A DNA stretch of 64,000 nucleotides from Allobosea robiniae (GTDB lineage: Bacteria; Pseudomonadota; Alphaproteobacteria; Rhizobiales; Beijerinckiaceae): contig NZ_FNBZ01000006.1 in assembly GCF_900102525.1 (NCBI RefSeq), positions 372,001 through 436,000 on the forward strand, given 5' to 3'. The notes under the pieces were generated by a model. That model did no database searches. It was not told the DNA's origin and worked only from the letters and a program-made list of their open reading frames with translations. The translations under genes were made by a program, and so were the position numbers. Shown here piece by piece: positions 31,033-42,183 of this stretch (within the stretch, counting starts at the first letter, position 1; the number at the start of each line of letters is the position of its first letter).

Positions 31033-32211
31033 ATGAAGATGTGGCTCATGGGCGCTCTCGCGCTCGCAGGATGGATGACGGCAGGCATGGCCGACGCGCA
31101 GGAACCGACGGTCGAGAAGAAGGTCTTCGAGCTCGCGAGCTTCACCACCCAGAGCGGGCGGGCGCTGAAGAATGTCCGCGTCGGCTGGGAGAGCTACGGC
31201 ACGCTCAACGCCGACAAATCCAACGCCGTGCTGATCTGCCATTTCTTCTCCGGCAACTCCCATGCCGCCGGCAAATACGACGCCAGCGACGCAGCGCCGG
31301 GCTACTGGGATGCGATCATCGGCCCCGGCAAGGCGATCGACACCAACAAGTATTTCGTCCTGTCCTCGGACACGCTGGTGAACCTCAACACGGGCGACCC
31401 CAAGACCACCACCACCGGCCCGGCCTCGACCAATCCCGATACCGGCAAGCCTTATGGCCTCGATTTCCCGGTCGTCACGGTGCGCGACTTCGTCGAGGTT
31501 CAGAAGGCGTTGGTCGAAAGCCTTGGTATCAGGAAGCTCGCGCTCGTCGCCGGCCCCTCGATGGGTTCGCTCCAGACCTTCGAATGGGCGGCAAGCCATC
31601 CCGAGATGGTCGCCAAGGCCATGCCGGTGATCGGCGCCGGCGAGGCCGATGCGATGCTGATCGCCTGGCTCGACGTCTGGGCCGCGCCCATCCTCGTCGA
31701 CCCCAACTGGAACAATGGCGACTACTACGGCAAGACGCCGCCGCTCGCCGGCCTCGCCAAGGCGCTGACCGCTGTGACGCTGCAGGCCAATCACCAGGAC
31801 TGGGCCAATGCCACCTTCGGCCGCCGCCCGGCCAAGGAGGGCGAGGAGCCCGGCAAGGCGCTCGCCAACAGGTTCCAGGTCCAGAGCGTGCTCGACAATG
31901 CCGGCATGGCCCGCGCCAAGGTCTCGGACGCCAACCATTTCCTCTATCTCGTCAAGGCGAACCAGCTCTTCGCGGCCGGCGGCACCTCGCTCGCGGACGG
32001 CATGGCGAAGATCAAGGCGCCGATGCTGCTGATCACCCAGCCGAAGGATCTCGTCTTCACGCCCGACATGGTCGCGACCACGGTGAAGGCGGCCAAGGAG
32101 GCCGGGCGCGACATCACCCACGCCACCATCGACGGCAGCCGCGGTCATCTCGACGGCGTGATCTCGATGAAGCAGGCCGAGGGCGCGATCCGGGCTTTCC
32201 TGGAGAAATAG
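31033..32211 (+). CDS. Exported alpha/beta hydrolase of the MetX (homoserine acetyltransferase)-like family
   Basis: 392 residues. ATG 31033 follows GGGAAGG; the signal peptide is 'MKMWLMGALALAGWMTAG' with cleavage near ADA, so the enzyme is periplasmic, unlike true MetX. The fold is that of MetX: 'NAVLICHFFSGNSHAAG' (oxyanion region), the nucleophile elbow 'AGPSMGSLQTFEWAA' and late Asp and His in 'ITQPKDLVFTPD' and 'SRGHLDG'. The export signal and lack of methionine genes argue against homoserine acetylation; a periplasmic acyl hydrolase or transferase is more likely. Confidence 0.85.
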   Translation: MKMWLMGALALAGWMTAGMADAQEPTVEKKVFELASFTTQSGRALKNVRVGWESYGTLNADKSNAVLICHFFSGNSHAAGKYDASDAAPGYWDAIIGPGKAIDTNKYFVLSSDTLVNLNTGDPKTTTTGPASTNPDTGKPYGLDFPVVTVRDFVEVQKALVESLGIRKLALVAGPSMGSLQTFEWAASHPEMVAKAMPVIGAGEADAMLIAWLDVWAAPILVDPNWNNGDYYGKTPPLAGLAKALTAVTLQANHQDWANATFGRRPAKEGEEPGKALANRFQVQSVLDNAGMARAKVSDANHFLYLVKANQLFAAGGTSLADGMAKIKAPMLLITQPKDLVFTPDMVATTVKAAKEAGRDITHATIDGSRGHLDGVISMKQAEGAIRAFLEK

Positions 32212-32229
32212 GCGGTAGCAGCCGGCCGC

Positions 32230-32841
32230 TCACGCCGCGGCCGGCTCCTCCATCCTGTGGACGATCCGGTCGATCAGGCCCCATTCCAGCGCCTCTTCCG
32301 CCGTCATGAAGCGGTCGCGGTCGAGCGTGCGCTCGACCTCCTCGTAAGTTCGCCCGCAATGCTCGGCATAGAGCCGGGTCAGCCGGTGCTTGGTCTGCCG
32401 CATCTCCTCGGCATGGATGAAGATATCGGAGGCCTGCCCCTGGAAGCCGCCGAGCGGCTGATGGACATGCAGGCTCGCATTGGGCAGCGCCCCGCGCTCG
32501 CCCGGCTCCCCGGCCATCAGCAGGAACGAGCCCATCGAGCGCGCCGTGCCCATGCACAGCGTATGCACGGGCGAGCGGATGTAGCGCATCGTGTCGTACA
32601 TGGCGAAGCCGCTGGTCACCACGCCGCCCGGCGAGTTGATGTAGAGATGGATCGGCTTCTTCGGGTTCTCGGCTTCCAGGAAGAGGAGCTGCGCGCAGAC
32701 CAGCGCGCTCATCGCGTCATTGACCTCGCCGTTCAGGAAGATGATCCGCTCGCGCAGCAGCCGCGAGTAGATGTCGAACGAACGCTCCCCGCGGCTCGAC
32801 TGCTCGACGACCATAGGGACGAGTTGCATCGCTTCGCGCAT
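32230..32841 (-). CDS. clpP: ClpP-type serine protease, paralogue
   Basis: A 203-residue peptidase subunit that would form a tetradecameric barrel with a Clp ATPase. The catalytic Ser lies in '[14 protein letters not shown]', the His in '[17 protein letters not shown]' and the Asp in '[13 protein letters not shown]'. The region before the catalytic Ser reads GTARS instead of the common GQAAS, and no clpX, clpA or tig gene is adjacent, so this looks like an accessory ClpP rather than the housekeeping copy. It starts at 32841, 50 nt after the SRPBCC gene on the same strand. Confidence 0.88.
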   Translation of the reverse strand: MREAMQLVPMVVEQSSRGERSFDIYSRLLRERIIFLNGEVNDAMSALVCAQLLFLEAENPKKPIHLYINSPGGVVTSGFAMYDTMRYIRSPVHTLCMGTARSMGSFLLMAGEPGERGALPNASLHVHQPLGGFQGQASDIFIHAEEMRQTKHRLTRLYAEHCGRTYEEVERTLDRDRFMTAEEALEWGLIDRIVHRMEEPAAA

Positions 32842-32891
32842 CGGCGAACTCCAAAGTCTTGGGGAATGGATGGTGAGGTTTTTGCGGCGTC

Positions 32892-33251
32892 TCAGGCGGC
32901 GGCGCGCATGAGCGGTGGCCCGTTGCTGTTCGCCGGGATCAGATCCTGTCCGACGCGGCGATCGGTCAATTCATGGATCACATGCAGGCTGCTGCCGCCT
33001 GCCTCGCTGGCGTCGATCCGGAACGTGACCACGCTCTCCAGGAACGGCGGTTCGTTGTCGCGCATCCGATAGCGCAGCGCCTCGCCCGGCGTGACGATGC
33101 TCGGCTTGGGATCGGCCAGCTCCGCCTCGGGCAGCCAGTGCTCACGCAGGCCGGGCATGCTGAGCGCGCGCCAGAGCTTCTCGGGCGGCTCGTCGAAATG
33201 GAATTCGAGGACGAGTGGATCGGTCGCCGCTTCGCTGTCGCCGCCGCTCAT
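32892..33251 (-). CDS. SRPBCC/AHSA1 domain protein
   Basis: 119 residues of the START-like SRPBCC fold (AHSA1 type): '[29 protein letters not shown]' is the usual opening, and '[23 protein letters not shown]' the sheet region. Such small proteins bind hydrophobic ligands. Its start overlaps the stop of the ArsR gene by 4 nt. ArsR-SRPBCC pairs are a recurrent operon in alphaproteobacteria, with ArsR regulating the pair. Confidence 0.85.
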   Translation of the reverse strand: MSGGDSEAATDPLVLEFHFDEPPEKLWRALSMPGLREHWLPEAELADPKPSIVTPGEALRYRMRDNEPPFLESVVTFRIDASEAGGSSLHVIHELTDRRVGQDLIPANSNGPPLMRAAA

Positions 33252-33562
33252 TGATCCATCTCCTTGAGCAAGGTCCTGAGATCGTCGATCCGCGCCGGCC
33301 AGAAGGCGCGGTATTTCGTCAGCCAGCGCGCGACCAGCGCGAGCCCCTCCGGGTCGACCCGGTAGTTGACGAAGCGTCCCTGCCGCTCCTCGCGAACGAG
33401 GCCCGCCCCCCGCAGGACCGCGAGATGCTGCGACATCGCCGGCTGGCTGATCGCCATGCCCTCGCGCAACGCGCTGGCATTCAGGCTGCCCGCCGTAAGC
33501 TTGTCGAGGATGGCGCGCCGCGTCGGATCGGCCAGAGCCTTGAAGATCTCGTTCTCGATCAT
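33248..33562 (-). CDS. ArsR family transcriptional regulator
   Basis: A 104-residue winged-helix repressor: 'MIENEIFKALADPTRRAILDKL' and the recognition helix 'ALREGMAISQPAMSQHLAVLRGAGLV', followed by the wing 'REERQGRFVNYRV'. No metal-binding ELCVCDL motif is present, so it belongs to the metal-independent subgroup that works with SRPBCC proteins. I start at 33562; the open frame reaches 33616 but passes through the operator. Confidence 0.9.
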   Translation of the reverse strand: MIENEIFKALADPTRRAILDKLTAGSLNASALREGMAISQPAMSQHLAVLRGAGLVREERQGRFVNYRVDPEGLALVARWLTKYRAFWPARIDDLRTLLKEMDQ

Positions 33563-33566
33563 GCAG

Positions 33567-33590
33567 TCACATAAGCATTCACTTATGTGA
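33567..33590. promoter_or_regulatory. ArsR operator palindrome
   Basis: TCACATAAG (33567-33575) and CTTATGTGA (33582-33590) form a perfect 9-bp inverted repeat with a 6-nt spacer, just upstream of the arsR-type gene. Size and placement suit an autoregulatory ArsR site. Confidence 0.7.
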
Positions 33591-33719
33591 TACGCAAGAG
33601 CTTTTGTTCGGGTCACCCGCCCAGGCCCGCCAGCATCGCCGCCTCCTTCTCCCGGATGCGAGGCGTGAGCCCTGTGCTAGCTTGTCACGAGCACCGAGCA
33701 GGGCACGAAAGGGTACGCG

Positions 33720-34070
33720 ATGAGGATGACGAGACCGAGAATTCTCCTCCTCTGCGCCGTCCTGTCGTCTCCCGCATGGGCCGCCTGTACGGAGCCGCCG
33801 GCCGGTTCGGCTCAGGCTCCTGCCCTGTCACCGCCGCTGAGCCAGGCCGTAACCGGCGCCGGCCGCCTGCAATTCCATTCAGCGCCGGACAGCGCATGCC
33901 CCATGAAGGGCGTCTTCATCATCCCGAAGGACGCGGTCATCACTTATGCGCAGACACGGGATGGCTGGTCGTCGGTGATGTATCTCAATCCCAGAACCGG
34001 CAGCGACGTCAGTGGCTGGGTCAGGTCTGCACGATTGAAGACGGTCGGGACCATGGGGCCGAAGCACTGA
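33720..34070 (+). CDS. Small exported SH3-like protein
   Basis: 116 residues with a signal peptide ('MRMTRPRILLLCAVLSSPAWA', cleavage after AWA). The mature C-terminal half ('GVFIIPKDAVITYAQTRDGWSSVMY', then 'VSGWVRSARLK') matches the pattern of bacterial SH3 domains (W...V.Y...G..GWV). It probably acts in the periplasm, perhaps on cell wall or another protein. GAAAGGG precedes the ATG. Confidence 0.7.
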   Translation: MRMTRPRILLLCAVLSSPAWAACTEPPAGSAQAPALSPPLSQAVTGAGRLQFHSAPDSACPMKGVFIIPKDAVITYAQTRDGWSSVMYLNPRTGSDVSGWVRSARLKTVGTMGPKH

Positions 34071-34110
34071 TTGCTGCGCACGAAGCTACGAAATCTGCAA
34101 CGGGTCGCGA

Positions 34111-35295
34111 TCAGACACCAGACCGTTCTCCATTCGCGATCTGTTCCGGGATTGGCTCTTCGTCGGACGACGCGTCCGCGCCACGCTGCCCCACGACGCC
34201 GAACGGCTTGGAACGGGCATATTCGACGTCCCGCGATATCGCGGTATCCGTCTTGATGGGACGGCCTCGGATTCGATCTCGAAGCATCCTTATGGGCGCC
34301 TCAACGAAAAGGTCCGACAGCCAAGCTACGGCAAGGGAGAGCGCAATCACCGCTGCCACAGTCCAATAGGAGGCAGGGAGAAGCGCATACGCGAAAACCA
34401 GAACAACATACTGCTGCAGATAGAGCGGGAAAGACAGGTCGCCGATCCGTCGGTCGATGCGGCTCCAGGGTACTGGTAGCTTCACCGGAATGAGGATGAG
34501 GAAGATGAGCGTTAGAATGAAGAACAGGATGGAATGAACGGTGTTGTGCACTTCGGTAAGCTGCCGCGCCGGCAGAAATGACGGCATGCTCATCTCTGTG
34601 CAGGTCCAGAGGCATAGAGCGAACAGGGCAGCAACGATGCCGTAGCTGAGCCATGACGGTGCACGCGTGGTGAGATAGGCCGCTATCCCGAGAGCAAAGT
34701 AAGGCACGAATCCAAAGAGACCGGGCCCCTTTTGGTTCAAGGCGGCCGTGAACATGAGAGCTGCCACGATCAAAAGCGTGACATAGGACAGGCGTCGCTG
34801 ATAGGCCCCGATCCACAAGGTGACACCCAGAAGGCTGTAAAAGAAAACCTCGACTCGCAAAGCCCAGACATATGGGATGAAAGGCGGTCGATCCTGACCG
34901 TAACCCGGCAACATCATAAAGAAATTGGCGAATATATTATCTATGGATAGAATTTGATCTTCAGAATACGGCACAAGCTTATTCGGTAGAAAATTTGTAA
35001 TCAGGGCCGCAGCCATGGCAATTACGCCAATGGATAGCGCTAAGGACATCACATATTGAGGCACGATACGCAGGGCGCGGTTTGCAGCGAACTGCAAAGG
35101 TCGCTTCCAATAGATATTCTCCGCAGCCTCTGTGATGACGAAACCGGAAAGAACGAAAAAGACGAGAACCGCAACTGAACCAGTTGCCCAGCTCCAGTTT
35201 GCCTGCATCTCGGCTGGCCCGACATGGCCGACATGTTGGAGGAGAACAAGCAGAGCCAGTAATGTCCTAAGCGTCCCAAACGGTCTGTAAGGCAT
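34111..35295 (-). CDS. Acyltransferase 3 (OafA/NodX family) membrane protein
   Basis: A 394-residue integral membrane O-acyltransferase with about 10 helices. The N-terminal 'LRTLLALLVLLQHVGH' carries the conserved His, and 'FFVLSGFVITEAAE' is the family signature; 'LRVEVFFYSLLG' is the Rxx(E)xxFY box. It would acylate an exopolysaccharide, LPS or glucan. Start ATG 35295 has GGGAGG 6 nt upstream. Base composition is clearly lower in GC than its neighbours, especially at 34900-35100, which suggests recent acquisition. Confidence 0.88.
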   Translation of the reverse strand: MPYRPFGTLRTLLALLVLLQHVGHVGPAEMQANWSWATGSVAVLVFFVLSGFVITEAAENIYWKRPLQFAANRALRIVPQYVMSLALSIGVIAMAAALITNFLPNKLVPYSEDQILSIDNIFANFFMMLPGYGQDRPPFIPYVWALRVEVFFYSLLGVTLWIGAYQRRLSYVTLLIVAALMFTAALNQKGPGLFGFVPYFALGIAAYLTTRAPSWLSYGIVAALFALCLWTCTEMSMPSFLPARQLTEVHNTVHSILFFILTLIFLILIPVKLPVPWSRIDRRIGDLSFPLYLQQYVVLVFAYALLPASYWTVAAVIALSLAVAWLSDLFVEAPIRMLRDRIRGRPIKTDTAISRDVEYARSKPFGVVGQRGADASSDEEPIPEQIANGERSGV

Positions 35296-35527
35296 AGCTG
35301 CCTCCCCCTCGTCCGTAATCGAGCCGATCACACGAAAAGGTTCTTGATGGTTGGCAAGAACGCGGGCGGTTCCAGGCGGCGGTGCAGCCTTCAATCCGAA
35401 TGACCGGAAGGTCGATCAGCGAGCTGCAAGTGGTCTAGCGGATGAAGCCGGAAGAGCTCGATGCGATGCTTCGTAACGGCGAGGATGAATGACCGCCAGG
35501 GTCGAAAGCAGCCCTTCCAACCCGCCC

Positions 35528-36160
35528 CTACCCCGCCAGCGCGGCGGCCTTGATCCCGTCGATCACGAACTGCACGGCGAGTGCCGCGAGGATCACTCCC
35601 AGCAGGCGCGTCAGCACGATATTGCCGGTGACGCCCAGAAGCTTCGCGATCGGCGTCGCCGAGAGGAAGACCAGAAGACAGGACAACACCACCAGCCCGC
35701 AGATCACAGCCAGCGTCGCCAGCAGCAGCGGGTCGCCGCCGGCGCGGCCGGCAAGCAGGATCATCGCCGTCAGCGCGCCCGGCCCCGCCATCAGCGGGAT
35801 CGCCAGCGGGAAGGCTGCGACATTGCGGATATGGTCCTGGGTGATCGCGGTATCCGCCGTCTGCTGCTTGCGCTCGGTCCGGCGCTCGAACACCATTTCG
35901 AAGGCGATCCAGAACAGCAGCAGCCCGCCCGCGATGCGGAAGGCCGGCAGCGAGACGCCGAGCGCCTTCAGCACGATGTCGCCGGCCACGGCGAAGAAGG
36001 CCATGATGCAGAAGGCGATGATCGAGGCGCGGATGGCGACCTGCCGCCGCTCGCTTTCCGACATCCCGCGCGTCAGCGACAGGAAGATCGGCGCAAGGCC
36101 TGGCGGGTCGAGCGTCACCAGCATGGTGACGAGGGCTGCGGTGGCGAATTCGACGAACAT
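35528..36160 (-). CDS. MarC family integral membrane protein
   Basis: 210 residues with six hydrophobic helices. 'LVTLDPPGLAPIFLSLTRGMS' and 'RIAGGLLLFWIAFEMVF' are typical of MarC/YchE-type proteins, as is 'AFPLAIPLMAGPGALTAMILL'. The family was once linked to multiple antibiotic resistance but has no proven transport role. It is convergent with nothing and divergent from gyrA. Confidence 0.9.
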   Translation of the reverse strand: MFVEFATAALVTMLVTLDPPGLAPIFLSLTRGMSESERRQVAIRASIIAFCIMAFFAVAGDIVLKALGVSLPAFRIAGGLLLFWIAFEMVFERRTERKQQTADTAITQDHIRNVAAFPLAIPLMAGPGALTAMILLAGRAGGDPLLLATLAVICGLVVLSCLLVFLSATPIAKLLGVTGNIVLTRLLGVILAALAVQFVIDGIKAAALAG

Positions 36161-36371
36161 GGCGCCACATCAGCATGCCGCAGGCCCGCCGTCACGCGCC
36201 AAGAAAGGCCGGAATATGGCAGCGCGCCGGAAGGCATCTGAAAATCATCCGTAAGCCACTGAATTCGCTTGGATAATTTTTGCTTGGACAGCGCCCGCTT
36301 TTGCTGGCTTCTCCTGCCGGAATCGGATAGCCAGAAGGCTGAAAAACCAGCAGGAATCGGGACATTTCCCC

Positions 36372-39161
<2,790 letters not shown>

Positions 39162-39178
39162 TCCGTCAGTCTGTTGCG

Positions 39179-39211
39179 GCCATGGCTTCAGGCAATATCT
39201 GAAGCCATGGC
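39179..39211. terminator. Inverted repeat after gyrA
   Basis: A perfect 13-bp hairpin (GCCATGGCTTCAG / CTGAAGCCATGGC) with a 7-nt loop begins 18 nt after the gyrA stop. It has no T-run but is well placed as a transcript end or stabiliser. Confidence 0.6.
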
Positions 39212-39244
39212 GGGGCGGACTCGCCAGACTGGCCCTGGTAGGCG

Positions 39245-39337
39245 CGTCATTCTCGGGCGAAGCAAAGCGCAGACCCGAGAATCTCCTGCCGAAGAGGCGC
39301 TCCTTCGCGAGATGCTCGGGTCAAGCCCGAGCATGAC
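39245..39337. repeat. Dispersed palindromic repeat (copy 2)
   Basis: GTCATTCTCGGGCGAAGC at the left and CCCGAGCATGAC at the right enclose internal inverted pairs. The left half matches the repeat at 676-780 (GTCAT-C-CGGGCG-AGC-AAGCGCA-ACCCG), with diverged inner parts. Confidence 0.65.
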
Positions 39338-39399
39338 GAGGCTGGCCATTCCGGCAGCCCTCGTTTGACTCAAGCCCCGCCCCGCGCTCCCATCGCCCC

Positions 39400-40071
39400 A
39401 TGAAGGCTCGTTCCGTGCCCGTCCGCACCCCTGCGATCACGCCGGAGATCATGCTGCGCGCCTATGCCGCTGGCATCTTCCCGATGGCGGAGAGCGCCGA
39501 CGATCCCGGCCTGTTCTGGGTCGAGCCGGAATTGCGCGGCATCATTCCGCTCGACGGCTTCCACCTCTCCACGCGGCTTGCCCGCACGGTGCGCTCGGAC
39601 CGCTTCGAGATCAGGGTCGATACCGCCTTCGACGCCGTGATCGCGGCCTGCGCCGAGGCCAAGCCGGACCGCGCGGAAACCTGGATCAACCCGCGCATCC
39701 GCGAAATCTTCGGCGCGCTCTTCACGCTCGGCCATGTCCACACGGTCGAATGCTGGCGCGAAGGCCGGTTGGTCGGTGGCCTCTATGGCCTCTCGCTGGG
39801 CGGCGCCTTCTTCGGCGAGAGCATGTTCCATCGCGAAACCGACGCCTCGAAGGTCGCGCTGGTCCATCTCGTCGCCCGATTGAGGCAGGGCGGCTATCGT
39901 TTACTGGATACCCAGTTCCAGACCGGCCATCTCGCGCAGTTCGGCACGATCGAGATTCCGCGCGACGGCTATCGCCGCCTGCTCGACGACGCCCTGCTGC
40001 ATGTCGGCGACTGGCACGCCTGGCCTGCTTCAACAGCGATGAACGGCCGGGAGGCCCTCGCCCGGATCTGA
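39400..40071 (+). CDS. aat: Leucyl/phenylalanyl-tRNA--protein transferase
   Basis: A 223-residue N-end rule enzyme that adds Leu or Phe to proteins starting with Lys or Arg, marking them for ClpAPS. Typical sequence: '[29 protein letters not shown]', then 'SRGLY'-like '[20 protein letters not shown]' and the closing '[15 protein letters not shown]'. Starts at ATG 39400. It is convergent with DUF2155 and NDUFA12; aat next to these two is a repeated arrangement in Hyphomicrobiales. Confidence 0.95.
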   Translation: MKARSVPVRTPAITPEIMLRAYAAGIFPMAESADDPGLFWVEPELRGIIPLDGFHLSTRLARTVRSDRFEIRVDTAFDAVIAACAEAKPDRAETWINPRIREIFGALFTLGHVHTVECWREGRLVGGLYGLSLGGAFFGESMFHRETDASKVALVHLVARLRQGGYRLLDTQFQTGHLAQFGTIEIPRDGYRRLLDDALLHVGDWHAWPASTAMNGREALARI

Positions 40072-40102
40072 GCGCCGGATCGCCTTACTGGCAGTGGCAG
40101 GA

Positions 40103-40729
40103 TCAGCCGCCGCCGGCGGTCGGATCGCGGCCCGGCGAGGGATTGGTCGGGAAGAAGCGCTGGCTCGGCCGCTGCGGCTGGACCGGCACGCCGCGTGGCG
40201 GCTCGACATCGATACGCCCGCCGCGCGGCGGCGAAGCGGGCTGCTGCGCGGCCGGAGGCTGGTTGGGCGTGCGTGGCCGGCGCGGGTCTTCGGCTGGCGG
40301 CGCCTCCGGTTCCTTGGGATCGACGACGAGCTCGGTGCCGCCTTTGCAGTCGGTCAGCCAGGCATCGTAGATCGCGTGCTCGACGCCGTGCAGGCCCGGG
40401 CTCGCCGCATACATCCAGCCGGTGAAGATGCGCCGGTACTCGTTCTTGACCGTGACCTCGTCGACCTCGACGAAGGCGTCGGTCTGCGGTGCCTCGGTCG
40501 GCGGCCGCGTCCAGCAGACTCGCGGCGTCAATTGAAGTGCGCCGAACTGCACGGTCTCGTCGATCGCCACCTCGAAGGAGATGATGCGGCCGGTGATCTT
40601 GTCGAGCCCGGCGAAGACTGCGGTCGGATTGCGGATGCGGTCGGCCTGTGCCGGGCCCGTGGCCGCCAGCGTCGCCAGAGCGCTCGAGGCGAGGCCTGCC
40701 AGGATCGGGAAACGAAAGAACGACGGCAT
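40103..40729 (-). CDS. DUF2155 domain-containing exported protein
   Basis: 208 residues with a signal peptide ('FRFPILAGLASSALATLAA', cleavage near AQA). The DUF2155 domain spans about residues 25-125: 'AVFAGLDKITGRIISFEV', then 'FGALQLTPRVCWTRPPTE' and 'IFTGWMYAASPGLHGVEHAIYDAWLTDC', with two Cys likely bridged. The last 80 residues are Pro-rich and disordered. The function is unknown. I start at 40729; the open frame extends far upstream but only as shadow. Transcribed in the same direction as NDUFA12 upstream. Confidence 0.85.
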   Translation of the reverse strand: MPSFFRFPILAGLASSALATLAATGPAQADRIRNPTAVFAGLDKITGRIISFEVAIDETVQFGALQLTPRVCWTRPPTEAPQTDAFVEVDEVTVKNEYRRIFTGWMYAASPGLHGVEHAIYDAWLTDCKGGTELVVDPKEPEAPPAEDPRRPRTPNQPPAAQQPASPPRGGRIDVEPPRGVPVQPQRPSQRFFPTNPSPGRDPTAGGG

Positions 40730-40934
40730 GCGGGCGCGAATCTCTTCGACAGCGCGGAAGGACCGCGATGGCGCGCAGTAACACGGCAATCGCAGCGGAA
40801 AAAGGGCATGGCCCCGGAAAGCTTGGGGTATGCCGGGCAAACCTCCGGCTGGCAGCAAAAAGGCCACCCCGAAAGGGGCGGCCCGGTATTTCGCAAGCTC
40901 GGCTTGCAGGCCTTCTCTCAGAGGCGGCCTTCTC

Positions 40935-41345
40935 TCAGCGGCCGGGCGTCCAGGCCTGGTAGTCGCCGGTTGCGGCCGGGCGCTCGCCCTCCGCGAGCGT
41001 CGAGCCCTGCGGGCGATAGGCCAAAGCCGTGCCGGTCCAGTTCTGCTGGTGCGGCTGCTGCCATTCACGCGGCTGGTAGCTCTCCTCGGAGGGAGCGACA
41101 TCGACTGTATGATGCAGCCAGCCATTCCAGCCCGGCGGCACCTTGGAGGCTTCCGCATCGCCCTTGTAGATCACCCAGCGCCGCTGAAAGCCGAGCGCCT
41201 TGTCCTTCACCCCACCGGCGGTGCGGTAATAGACATTGCCGAACTCGTCTTCTCCCACCCGCTCGCCGAAGCGCCAGGTGTGGAAACGCGTGCCGATCGT
41301 CTGGCCGTTCCACCAGGTGAAGATCTGCAGCAGCCAGTCCTTCAT
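40935..41345 (-). CDS. NADH:ubiquinone oxidoreductase accessory subunit, NDUFA12 (B17.2) family
   Basis: A 136-residue homologue of the mitochondrial complex I accessory subunit NDUFA12; in alphaproteobacteria it is one of the few accessory subunits retained in bacterial complex I. 'GTRFHTWRFGERVGEDEFGNVYYR' and 'RRWVIYKGDAEASKVPPGWNGWLHH' are the family core. Starts at the ATG complementary to 41343-41345. DUF2155 lies downstream on the same strand; no nuo genes are in the window. Confidence 0.93.
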   Translation of the reverse strand: MKDWLLQIFTWWNGQTIGTRFHTWRFGERVGEDEFGNVYYRTAGGVKDKALGFQRRWVIYKGDAEASKVPPGWNGWLHHTVDVAPSEESYQPREWQQPHQQNWTGTALAYRPQGSTLAEGERPAATGDYQAWTPGR

Positions 41346-41869
41346 CGTCCTCAAGTCCGTGCGCGCGATGCTGAAACAATCGGGCGACTTATGGCTCCCG
41401 CACTGCCCGCTGTCCAGTCCGCGATAGGCCGGCTGTGCCGACCACGCGATGTTCGCCCCTGGCGGCAGCGCAATCGAATGCGCCCCCGCCGTGGGCGCGG
41501 CTTCCCCTGCCCGACTTGCCCGCCGCGAGCCGCGGATCGGTAAACCTGTGCACCTGTGAGTCGTTCGCCACGATTCGGCCGCGATTCGGATCGGCCCGCC
41601 GCGCTGCATTCGCCGGAAGTGCTCCGAGATCAGCCACTTCCGGGGGGCTTTGAAAGCGGAGCACACGGCTGGGTCCCGGACCCACCGGATTTAGCGTCCG
41701 TCAACCATGATAGCGGGGATTTTAGGGACTGCGCTTCCTCCCGCACTGTGGCAATCTTGCCGAGCAGCCTCCGATTCCCCGGCGATTTCCGAGGCTTAGC
41801 GGGCGCCTTGCAACTTATCCCCGTAACCCACATATCTCTACCAGATGTCGTGTCCACAGGGATCGATAG
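41346..41869. other. Long intergenic region between NDUFA12 and nrdJ
   Basis: More than 500 nt without a gene I can support. Overlapping open frames on both strands near 41389-41685 have no start signals or recognisable product. The nrdJ promoter begins after this stretch. Confidence 0.4.
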
Positions 41870-41909
41870 ACACTATTCCTTGACGCCAGGCCGGCATCTG
41901 CACTAGATT
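41870..41909 (+). promoter_or_regulatory. Probable nrdJ promoter with NrdR-like half-site
   Basis: TTGACG (41880-41885) and TAGATT (41904-41909) with an 18-bp spacer. ACACTATTCCTTG at 41870-41882 overlaps the -35 and matches the left half of the NrdR box (ACACWATAT). It implies a leader of about 265 nt before nrdJ, in which I do not see a B12 riboswitch core. Confidence 0.5.
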
Positions 41910-42183
41910 TTGACCATCGCATGACGGCCGGCGGCACCCCCTCTGGATGACTGCGAAACCCTAGTTTTCCAGTGTGTTCCGGGCCTGCCGCCGCATCCGC
42001 CATCAACAGCGGAAGCGAACGGATTTGCGCGGGCATTTTGGGCGCGTCCGGGACCATCGGCGGGGCCACACCGCCGGGACCCACAGGGCATCGAACCGAG
42101 TTTGGGCTGACATCAGGAGCCGGTGATCAACCGGCCGCGCGTGGCTTCAAGGCAAGTCCGCGGCAGATCAAGGGATGAAGATC

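Noticed and set aside
35441..35491. 16-codon ORF between the acyltransferase and MarC genes
   Set aside because: Too short and without any family resemblance; probably debris.
41389..41685. Open frame on the minus strand upstream of the NDUFA12 gene
   Set aside because: No ribosome-binding site, no recognisable domain, and an overlapping frame on the other strand; composition is that of non-coding shadow.
41910..42174. Possible cobalamin riboswitch upstream of nrdJ
   Set aside because: The gene class makes it tempting, but I find no B12 box (AGYCMGGAGACC-like) and no GCCACTG core in the leader. A covariance-model search would settle it.
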